Source: a virus. From it: a stretch of 21,281 bases of DNA. The translations under genes and the position numbers were made by a program. The stretch is taken from the IMG/VR virus record IMGVR_UViG_3300028115_000143, positions 1 to 21,281 of that record; one strand, given 5' to 3'. Below are positions 13,775 to 21,281 of the stretch, one piece after another. The notes below the pieces were generated by a model, which did no database searches, was not told the origin of the DNA, and saw only the letters and a program-made list of their open reading frames with translations. How positions within the stretch are numbered: position 1 is the stretch's first letter; the number at the start of each line of letters is the position of its first letter.

Positions 13775-16700
13775 ATGGCAATTACAAGATACGCAGGAGA
13801 TAGATTTACAATAGGAGCGGGGGAAACTAAACCTACCGGCGTTCTTGATGGTGCAGTACTTATTGATACTGGCAATCTAGAACTCTACGTAAAAAGAGAT
13901 GGGGTTTGGGTCGAGATTACTGGAGCTGGAACCGATGCTCTTCCCGGCGCTCCACTTAACTCCGTCCAATTTAATAACGCAGGATCTTTCGGTGGGGACG
14001 CTGATTTAACTTTTACAGATGGTAATCGACTTAATGTTAATAAACTTGGTATCTCTGGTAACATTTACGACTCAAATAATTCCATTGGCAATAATGGAAT
14101 GGTGCTTACAAACGAAGGTGCTACTGGTGTTAATTGGAAAGCTATAGAAGACGTTTTATCTGGCGTAGGAGGTTCTGGTGTTGCTAATTATGTAGCTCGC
14201 TGGGCTGATGAAGATACTCTCACATCAGGGGTATTATATGACAACGGTACCAATGCTGGCGTAGGAACAGCTTCGCCTTTGGGTAAATTTGATGTTCTTA
14301 GAAGCTCTAGTGCTACTCCCGGTTTAATTGCTAGATCGAATAAGGATGGCGCAAAAATGAATTTTGCGTATACCGATACCAACTCGATGGGTGAAATTGG
14401 TACTACATACTATAATAGTACTGGAGCTATGAGGTTATGGATTGGTGGTAACTTAAACTCTAACAGTACAGGTCATGTAGGACCTACGCAACAAGGTGCA
14501 TCAAGCTCCTCTTGGTTTAGTGAATATAATACAAATAACGACTACTACCAAATTAACAGAATTGCCGCAGGTGGAGCAACTAGCAGTTCTACATTATTTT
14601 ATATAACCTCTGCTGGTAATGTTGGTATAGGTGGAGTAACTCCTACATTAGGCAAGTTACAAGTTGCTGGTAGAGGGTATTTTGGTCCCGTTGGGACTGG
14701 TGATGCTACAACCAAAGCTTTAATGGACACTTACAGTGTTCTTAAGCTAAAACCTCATGATAGTAATTCCACCAATATGACTTTCGCACAAGTTAATAAT
14801 GGTGCTGGTATTGGTATTCAGGTAACAAATGGTACGCAAACCGCAGATTGGGATATTGCGTTAAATCCTTATGGTGGTAATGTTGGTATAGGTACTCCAA
14901 GTCCCGACGCTAAATTGGAAATCAAAAGCGATGGCTCTGCAGCGGGTGGAGCTGAAATAAGACTTACTCACGCTAATAATAATAGCACTGATGTAGTTTC
15001 TACTGTCAATTTCGCAAATAACGTTGGATCTGTAGCAATGATTCAAGGGGGAACGACGGGTGCGAATAATACTGGCTACATTTCGTTCTTCACAGACAAC
15101 ACTGGCACATCTTCAGAAAAGGTGCGTATTATTGGTGATGGTAATGTTGGTATAGGTGCAGTAAGTCCAAGTGCAAAACTTCACGTTAAAGAAGCCGTCT
15201 CAGGTTTATCTAGCTTCGACGGAAATGCTGATACATTAATTCTTGAATCAAATGCTAATGGTGGAATGACCATCGTCACTGCAGCAGCAAATACGGGGAG
15301 GATTATTTTCGCTTCCCCGAATGATGCTACTGGTGCAGAAATAAAATATAGTGATGCCACTGATCTTATGACCATTGGTACTACTAATCCTAATGCTGAT
15401 CTTGCGCTTCAAGCAGGTAATGGTGTCGAAGCTGTAAGAATTTTAGATGATGGTAATGTTGGTATAGGAACAACATCTCCTGTTCATGAATTAAATGTTG
15501 CTGGACCCGGGGATGCAACCATAAGAATAACCAGCACATCAACGAACATATCTGACAACACTCGCATTGGTACATTGCAATATTTTAGCTCTGACACTAC
15601 CAATAATACTGTGGTCGGGGAGATTGTGTCTCGTAATCCCGTAGGTGATTTTGGCAATGTATTTGATATGGCATTTTCAACATATAAGGTCAACTCAGGA
15701 GCTTTATCTGAAAAAATGCGTATTACTGGTGCTGGTAATGTTGGTATAGGTACAACTGATCCAAAACAAAAATTAACTGTTACAGGTCGATCAAATTTTG
15801 ACTCTCAAAATAATTATTATGGCTCTTGGATAGATGGGGATAGTTCTGGAGATAGTTGGTTTGCTGTTGGTCAATGGCATAATCTAGGTGGACGAATGGA
15901 GGCAGGAGCTAATAATTTAAACCTATATACTCACAATACTTCCCACCATCTCACTTTACAAAAAGACGGAGGTAATGTTGGTATAGGTACAACAGCTCCT
16001 TCTCAAAAACTCCACGTTCAAGGGAACTTAAGAGTAACTGGAGCTTATTATGATTCCAATAACGAAGCTGGAACCAGTAATCAAGTTTTAACATCAACAG
16101 GATCAGGAGGTACCGATTGGAAATCTTTAAGCGATATAGGTGACACGGTTACAGGGTCCGGGACAACTAACTATGTCACAAAATGGTCTAACGGTGCTAA
16201 TTCAGATTTAACCAATTCTTTAATTTACGATAATGGAACTAATGTAGGTATAAGTACTGCAAGTCCTTCTGCAAAACTACATGTTCACTCAACCACGGGA
16301 ATCCTGCACACTGGGGATAATTATAGCTCTTGGGTGTTAAAATATTTATCAAATCAAGGGTCGGGATCAGCAGTTATTAATTATTATTTAATAGCTGCAA
16401 AAACTCAAACCAATGTTCGGTTTGATGGGGTTTTAAAAGGTGCGAGACAGGTAGGTACATCTGCTACTGGTTCTGGTGGTGCAAGAATTACATTTTATAC
16501 TAATAATGCTGGAACCCCACTAGCTACAGGAGGCTTAGAATCTTGGGCGACTGATTCTTATGGGCACCCTATATTTAAATTAGTTGAGTTGACTTATAAT
16601 TCTGTTGAATATTATGCAATTGAAATATCTCCTTCCACTAGTTGGTCAGCAGCATTTGCGCATGTCCAATTTGAGGGGTATGCTAACAATGTATTATTTA

Positions 16701-19700
16701 CAAATTTAGGTACTGCAAGTGTAAGCGGTGTTACAGAATTTTCTGGTGAAGAGTCAGTTTTTTCCTACAAATATGGAAATCTTGGTATAGGTACAGATGG
16801 ACCAGAAGGTAAATTACATATTTTTACCGGTAACAGCGGAGGTAGTGTTAATTCTAGTGCAGGTGAATTAGTAATTGAATCTGAATCAACCGGTGGTATT
16901 CAGTTTTTGAATGGATCTACTGCATCTGGTTACATTCTATTTGGAGACAGTGGGGGCAATTCGACAGGTCAAATTCGTTATTTACATTCTGATGATTCAA
17001 TGCGAGTAACTACCGCAAATGTTGAAAGACTGATAATTAATTCATCTGGTAAAGTTGGAATAGGTACAACAAATCCTTCTCGAAAACTTCATGTAAACGG
17101 GACAATAAAAGCTGGCATTGCTGGAAATTCTTCAGCGAATACACCTGCTTTATTAGTAGCGTCTGCTGGAACAAGCCCACAACAATCTGCAATTGCAATC
17201 CAACAAGACACTACCGAAGGTGATACAATCATATTTGCTGATTATGAGCCTTATGTTGAATATGGTATTAATACAGATAATGGCAGTGATACTATAGAAT
17301 TTACTGCTGGAACTTCTACAAATAATTTAGGATCTAAAACGCTTTATAATCAGAGTGGCAACGCAAGAACTGCATATAAAAAGGTAATTATTTCATTGAC
17401 CTCAGGAAATATGTCTGTAGGTGGTAATGTTGGTATAGGTACAGATAGTCCTGAAGGAAAGTTACATATTTATGGTGGAGACTTAGACACTAGAGAATAC
17501 CAGCAAAGCAATCCTACAAATAGTATTTATTTAAATCCTACCAATGGTAATGCAGATGGAACCTCAAATACTGAGGGAGGAGGAGTAATTTGGAAAACTT
17601 GGTACAACAATTACACAAAGAAAAGCGCTGGTATATTAGCAATAGGTGAGGGTAATTATTTTAGATCGGGACTTGCTTTTTATACAAACAATAACGCAAA
17701 TCAGACCACAGACTGGTCGGAAAAAATGCGTATAGACATGGACGGTAATGTTGGTATAGGTACAACCGATCCTAACTCTTTACTGCATATTGATACAGGA
17801 GCGAACAGTGCAGCTAATTTTAGGTTAGGAGCGAATAGAACGGTAGCCAACGCTGCAGTAGGTCAAATAGTTGGTGACTGGAATGGTACTGTTGTATCTA
17901 AAATAGCATTAAAAACCGGAGATGATACTACTAACAAAGATAATGGTGAAATTGCTTTTGAAGTAGCTGCTGCAGGCTCGACTGCAGAAGCGATGCGTAT
18001 TGATTCTGCTAGAAATGTTGGTATTGGTACAACGAGTCCTTCAGATAAACTACATGTTGTACAAAATATTGACTTAAACACTGCACTCTTTAAGAACACA
18101 AGTGGCCGCGCTCAAGTTATTATTGATAGCCAATCAACAGCTCACAATTCGTATTTAACTCTGTCTAATGGTGGGACTGAGTTCGCGTTCTTAGACGCTA
18201 AGACGAGTATCAATCTTTTAAGAATAGCTACTAATAACACAGGCGCAGAAATTGCTATTGAAACAAACTCTCAGGATGAAGCTGTAAGGATTGATTCCTC
18301 TGGTAATGTTGGTATAGGTAATGCAAGTCCAAATGACAAGCTTGATATTCATGGTAACATGCGGGTTAGAGGTAGTGATGGTTTCGGTGCTACTAGTACT
18401 GCAAACTATAACCCATCTTATGTAGCGTTTCCCGGTGGAGGTAAAATAGGTTCTGCTTCAAGCAGCCAAGCTGGATATGTAAAAATTACATTACCTCAAA
18501 GCTGGACCAGCACAATGATGCAGTTCAGTGTTGATATTTTTGAATATCAAGTTAACGAAGCAAAGACATTTGTACTAGCAGGTTATAATTATACTTCTGG
18601 CTCTAAATGGGTCAATGCAAGCGCAATGGTATTAGCCGCAGATGATGGATCAACATATAAAGTGCAGTTTGGACATGATGGTAGTAAATGTGCTATTTAT
18701 ATTAGTAAAGGCACAAGTGGAGCAAGTAGTAGCTGGACATACCCATATGTTGTAGTAAGAGACGCATCCTTTGGTTTTACGAGTACCGGTATATCGAACT
18801 GGATAGATGGTTGGAGTGTGAGCTTCACTACCTCTCTTGGAACAATAACTCAAACAAGAGATGTAAACACTCAAGTAACTGGTACAGGTACATCTCAATA
18901 TATAACTAAATGGAGCTCCACTGGTACGGAAATTACCGACTCTGTAATAGTTCAGGATAATAATAATATTGGTATAGGTATAGCAAATCCAACTCAAAAA
19001 TTACATGTTGTTGGTGCCGTAAAATCAACCACAAATTTCACCGCAGAAACAGCAGCTAATGCAGCTTATTTTGATCATGATGGAACTAACGCTAGGATTA
19101 CATCGAAGGGAGCTGATGTCGATACTTTAGGTGGATTTAAAGTTTTACAGCAAGCAAGTGATGGTTTTCCCAATAATGCTCCTATTGAAGTACAAATAGA
19201 CGGGGATGTTCTTTTAGCTCAAAGTTCTGGTAATGTTGGTATAGGTATTACAAGTCCCGCTAACCCTTTACATATTAAACATAGCGGGACAACTACAGAT
19301 CAAGCTTTATTTATCCATAATACAAGTAATGGAAATGACGCAGGAATAAAATTTAGTGATCATGTTTCGGCTACTCAAAATGGTATTTTTTACTATGCTC
19401 ATTCTGACGCTGCAAGTAATGGAACAGGAAATAGTTTTCACTTTAATTCAGATCAAACCAATTTAGCGGTTATAATTGATCAAACAAATGGTAATTCCGG
19501 CTATTATATAGGAGAAACTTCCCCCGTAGTAGCAATAAGAGGTGGTGGAAATTCATTTTTTAATGGCGGTAATGTTGGTATAGGTAATACAAATCCTCAA
19601 GGTACTCTTGATTTAGGTAATGCTACTGGCGGTAAATCAATTGTATGGGGAGGTAGTAGTGGCACTAACCATTACACTTCGATCTGGAGTGAGTACGGAA

Positions 19701-21281
19701 CAGGTAGTTTAGTATTAGCTGGCGGTTTAAAATCATCAACGACTGCCGCAGATTTTATTTATCCGTATACAGGTACTTACGGTTACGCTGCGATTGAGTT
19801 GGATTCATTTCACGATGATGGTATAAAATTTTATACTGCTGCGGATGCAGCAAGAACTGCTGGTGCTGTTGCTACGAAGCAAGAGCGAATGCGTATTGAT
19901 ACCTCTGGTAATGTTGGTATAGGCACAACTGGTCCCGGAGCAAAACTTGCTGTACGAGATGGTCAAGTAACTATATATGATAGTTTAAGTACTCCTACTT
20001 ATGGTGATGGTAGTCAGGAAAGATTGAGAGTGGGTCGTAGCGCTAGTCAAAGTATAAGTTTTCAAGTTAATGATCTTAATAACTATATCACAGCTTACCA
20101 AGATGAAAGTGGAACTGAAGCTCATAGGTTCATACTTGATAGAGAATCTTCAACTTCAGGAATACATAATTTTCACATCGCAAGAAATGGAAGTTATCAA
20201 GTAACTGTAGACAGGGTTGGTAATGTTGGTATAGGTACAGCTGATCCAAATCAAAAATTACATGTTAGCGGGGGTTCTACAAATTTACCAGTCATACGTT
20301 TACAACGTAATGATACGAGTGTTGTCCCTGACGATTTAATTGGTGGTTTTGAAAATTACAGTAATGACGCAGACGGAGCATTCATATCATCTTATATAAA
20401 GGGATATGCGACTGAGACGTATGGTAGACAAGGTTATTTAACTTTTGGTACAGCGGGTACTAATTCTACAGATGCGTCAGAAAAAATGCGTATAAAGGCT
20501 GATGGTAATGTTGGTATAGGTACTCCAACTCCAGATGTAAAATTAGAAGTTATTGCTTCTCCTGCAGATGGAATTATTGCTGATTTTGTAAACGGTACAA
20601 ATGCTGGTGGAACGACTGCGGCAATTAAACTTTCTAACGCAGATTCAGAGGCGTGTGATGTTGTTTTGGGCGCTAATAGAGTTAATGCAAATTTTGGTTC
20701 AGATTTTTTTATAAGTCTGTCGGACAATGTCGATGGTACGAATCAAGAAAGATTCAGAATTACCGAAGCTGGCAGTGTTGGTATAGGTATAACTAACCCC
20801 GGAGTAGCACTTCACGTAAATGGTAGCGCAGTTATAGGCGACGCTTCTCGGACATCTACTACTTTAACAATAAGAGCCACAAACACCGCAGGATCTCCTG
20901 CAGCTACGGCTAAAATTTTAATGGAGGGCTACGAGGGTCGAGGTATTGGAACTTTTTATACCGACTCCACTTATTCTGGAGAAGAGTGGTTCTGTGGAAT
21001 GAACTACTCTGGTAATTTCAATAGTTGGAATATTGGTTATGATCAAGCGGGTGGTCAAGCTGAATATCTCGCTAACACCTTATTTCAGCTGCATTATAAT
21101 GGAAAACTTCAACTTCATGCTTATGGTGCCGGAACTTTTACAGGGACAGCTACTAAAAGGTTAGCAGTAGATGCTAGCGGAAATGTTATAGAAATAGCAG
21201 GCGGTATAATAGATGGCAGTGGTACTGAGGATTATGTTGCAAGGTGGACAGATACTGACACACTTGAAATAGGTAAAATTC
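13775..21281 (+). CDS. Giant modular tail fibre, partial (3' end outside window)
   Basis: From ATG 13775 the frame is open without a stop to the window end (2502 codons). The N-terminus is MAITRYAGDRFTIGAG, followed by 'PTGVLDGAVLIDTGNLELYV'-like strands and 'PLNSVQFNNAGSFGGDADLT', a common fibre opening. The rest is a string of modules ~80-220 residues long, most ending in the pattern (E)KMRIxxxGNVGIGTTSPxxKLHVxG. This pattern is typical of long phage fibres and surface proteins that often carry a C-terminal S74-type chaperone domain; that end would be beyond 21281. The sequence is Gly/Asn/Thr/Ser-rich and beta-rich, almost lacking Cys, as expected for an extended beta-helical, trimeric host-recognition fibre. 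It follows the preceding gene by 2 nt and has no own promoter motif or Shine-Dalgarno, so it is probably read from the 11714 promoter. Confidence 0.93.
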   Translation, partial: MAITRYAGDRFTIGAGETKPTGVLDGAVLIDTGNLELYVKRDGVWVEITGAGTDALPGAPLNSVQFNNAGSFGGDADLTFTDGNRLNVNKLGISGNIYDSNNSIGNNGMVLTNEGATGVNWKAIEDVLSGVGGSGVANYVARWADEDTLTSGVLYDNGTNAGVGTASPLGKFDVLRSSSATPGLIARSNKDGAKMNFAYTDTNSMGEIGTTYYNSTGAMRLWIGGNLNSNSTGHVGPTQQGASSSSWFSEYNTNNDYYQINRIAAGGATSSSTLFYITSAGNVGIGGVTPTLGKLQVAGRGYFGPVGTGDATTKALMDTYSVLKLKPHDSNSTNMTFAQVNNGAGIGIQVTNGTQTADWDIALNPYGGNVGIGTPSPDAKLEIKSDGSAAGGAEIRLTHANNNSTDVVSTVNFANNVGSVAMIQGGTTGANNTGYISFFTDNTGTSSEKVRIIGDGNVGIGAVSPSAKLHVKEAVSGLSSFDGNADTLILESNANGGMTIVTAAANTGRIIFASPNDATGAEIKYSDATDLMTIGTTNPNADLALQAGNGVEAVRILDDGNVGIGTTSPVHELNVAGPGDATIRITSTSTNISDNTRIGTLQYFSSDTTNNTVVGEIVSRNPVGDFGNVFDMAFSTYKVNSGALSEKMRITGAGNVGIGTTDPKQKLTVTGRSNFDSQNNYYGSWIDGDSSGDSWFAVGQWHNLGGRMEAGANNLNLYTHNTSHHLTLQKDGGNVGIGTTAPSQKLHVQGNLRVTGAYYDSNNEAGTSNQVLTSTGSGGTDWKSLSDIGDTVTGSGTTNYVTKWSNGANSDLTNSLIYDNGTNVGISTASPSAKLHVHSTTGILHTGDNYSSWVLKYLSNQGSGSAVINYYLIAAKTQTNVRFDGVLKGARQVGTSATGSGGARITFYTNNAGTPLATGGLESWATDSYGHPIFKLVELTYNSVEYYAIEISPSTSWSAAFAHVQFEGYANNVLFTNLGTASVSGVTEFSGEESVFSYKYGNLGIGTDGPEGKLHIFTGNSGGSVNSSAGELVIESESTGGIQFLNGSTASGYILFGDSGGNSTGQIRYLHSDDSMRVTTANVERLIINSSGKVGIGTTNPSRKLHVNGTIKAGIAGNSSANTPALLVASAGTSPQQSAIAIQQDTTEGDTIIFADYEPYVEYGINTDNGSDTIEFTAGTSTNNLGSKTLYNQSGNARTAYKKVIISLTSGNMSVGGNVGIGTDSPEGKLHIYGGDLDTREYQQSNPTNSIYLNPTNGNADGTSNTEGGGVIWKTWYNNYTKKSAGILAIGEGNYFRSGLAFYTNNNANQTTDWSEKMRIDMDGNVGIGTTDPNSLLHIDTGANSAANFRLGANRTVANAAVGQIVGDWNGTVVSKIALKTGDDTTNKDNGEIAFEVAAAGSTAEAMRIDSARNVGIGTTSPSDKLHVVQNIDLNTALFKNTSGRAQVIIDSQSTAHNSYLTLSNGGTEFAFLDAKTSINLLRIATNNTGAEIAIETNSQDEAVRIDSSGNVGIGNASPNDKLDIHGNMRVRGSDGFGATSTANYNPSYVAFPGGGKIGSASSSQAGYVKITLPQSWTSTMMQFSVDIFEYQVNEAKTFVLAGYNYTSGSKWVNASAMVLAADDGSTYKVQFGHDGSKCAIYISKGTSGASSSWTYPYVVVRDASFGFTSTGISNWIDGWSVSFTTSLGTITQTRDVNTQVTGTGTSQYITKWSSTGTEITDSVIVQDNNNIGIGIANPTQKLHVVGAVKSTTNFTAETAANAAYFDHDGTNARITSKGADVDTLGGFKVLQQASDGFPNNAPIEVQIDGDVLLAQSSGNVGIGITSPANPLHIKHSGTTTDQALFIHNTSNGNDAGIKFSDHVSATQNGIFYYAHSDAASNGTGNSFHFNSDQTNLAVIIDQTNGNSGYYIGETSPVVAIRGGGNSFFNGGNVGIGNTNPQGTLDLGNATGGKSIVWGGSSGTNHYTSIWSEYGTGSLVLAGGLKSSTTAADFIYPYTGTYGYAAIELDSFHDDGIKFYTAADAARTAGAVATKQERMRIDTSGNVGIGTTGPGAKLAVRDGQVTIYDSLSTPTYGDGSQERLRVGRSASQSISFQVNDLNNYITAYQDESGTEAHRFILDRESSTSGIHNFHIARNGSYQVTVDRVGNVGIGTADPNQKLHVSGGSTNLPVIRLQRNDTSVVPDDLIGGFENYSNDADGAFISSYIKGYATETYGRQGYLTFGTAGTNSTDASEKMRIKADGNVGIGTPTPDVKLEVIASPADGIIADFVNGTNAGGTTAAIKLSNADSEACDVVLGANRVNANFGSDFFISLSDNVDGTNQERFRITEAGSVGIGITNPGVALHVNGSAVIGDASRTSTTLTIRATNTAGSPAATAKILMEGYEGRGIGTFYTDSTYSGEEWFCGMNYSGNFNSWNIGYDQAGGQAEYLANTLFQLHYNGKLQLHAYGAGTFTGTATKRLAVDASGNVIEIAGGIIDGSGTEDYVARWTDTDTLEIGKI
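14171..21270 (+). repeat. Four long-period GSGTxxYVxxW super-modules in the giant fibre
   Basis: Four in-frame copies begin near 14171 (GSGVANYVARW), 16154 (GSGTTNYVTKW), 18881 (GTGTSQYITKW) and 21215 (GSGTEDYVARW), 2.0-2.7 kb apart. In the first three copies the tail is DxDTL or similar, then S(L/V)IYDNGTN, and then a GVGTASP/GISTASP/GIGIANP motif; the window ends inside the fourth. The first two copies are also preceded by matching segments (IYDSNN... and YYDSNN..., then VLT...WK). So the fibre has a higher-order period above the basic repeat. Confidence 0.8.
14246..20790 (+). repeat. Tandem GNVGIGTTSP-type repeats (about 21 in-frame copies)
   Basis: Copies start near 14246, 14615, 14876, 15140, 15452, 15734, 15971, 16235, 16775, 17048, 17423, 17744, 18011, 18302, 18962, 19229, 19568, 19907, 20219, 20504 and 20771. 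All are in the same frame, spaced 237-660 bp. Fourteen carry the identical 17-mer GGTAATGTTGGTATAGG. The rest differ by a few bases (for example GGAAATCTTGG at 16775, AGAAATGTTGG at 18011). The sequence between copies is far more divergent than the motif. Confidence 0.95.

Noticed and set aside
14188-20727. Minus-strand ORFs of 61-115 residues across the fibre gene
   Set aside because: They are antisense shadows of the repetitive, Gly/Asn-rich plus-strand frame, which is open for 7.5 kb. Several start at equivalent positions of the repeat.
14246-20790. CRISPR array or intergenic direct-repeat array
   Set aside because: Repeats are 17-18 bp, spaced 237-660 bp, always in the same reading frame, and encode GNVGIG. 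Spacers are not of uniform length.
13775-21281. Diversity-generating retroelement target
   Set aside because: No reverse transcriptase or template repeat with adenine-specific differences is visible in the window. The C-terminus, where a variable region would usually be, is outside.

Overview
The window is a piece of a tailed double-stranded DNA phage genome (class Caudoviricetes). The evidence is a complete packaging and virion block: large terminase, portal, tail-like and fibre genes, together with a PhoH-like ATPase and a phage-type sigma factor. The DNA is AT-rich. Most starts lack a convincing Shine-Dalgarno sequence, and several proteins have the look of uncultured marine phage families. 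The host cannot be named from the sequence.

Layout. 1-1627 (+): the 3' end of a structural gene and two unassigned genes, closed by a strong bidirectional terminator at 1637-1664. 1687-3404: an island with alternating strands. It holds a minus-strand charged protein with a DUF6582-like C-terminus, a plus-strand PhoH-like ATPase, and a minus-strand small metallopeptidase-like protein whose 3' end overlaps phoH. 3458-8386 (+): five tightly overlapping genes (zinc-ribbon protein, sigma factor, probable small terminase/DNA-binding protein, C2H2-ERCC4 nuclease, large terminase). 8407-11711 (+): portal and a tail-like structural protein. 11743-21281 (+): two fibre-region proteins, then a giant fibre gene that starts at 13775 and is still open at the window end (at least 2502 codons). 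It is punctuated by about 21 copies of a GNVGIGTTSP-type motif.

Regulation. A short motif, AGTGTA followed by an AT-rich stretch (readable as GTG-TAnnnT), lies just upstream of nearly every transcription-unit start on both strands (sites near 1349, 2271, 2340, 2347, 3405, 3442, 8386 and 11714). In most cases its hexamer begins only 11-18 nt before the start codon. I propose it as this phage's promoter, giving leaderless or nearly leaderless mRNAs. The sigma factor at 3834-4517, with the zinc-ribbon protein overlapping its 5' end, is the obvious candidate to read it. This is inference.

How the genes work together. The zinc-ribbon/sigma pair probably switches on late genes. The small and large terminases with the portal package DNA, and the ERCC4 nuclease sits in the middle of that operon. 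The downstream genes build the tail and a very long modular fibre for host recognition. There is no gene-free stretch longer than 300 bases. I saw no tRNA, rRNA, CRISPR array, insertion sequence or integrase.
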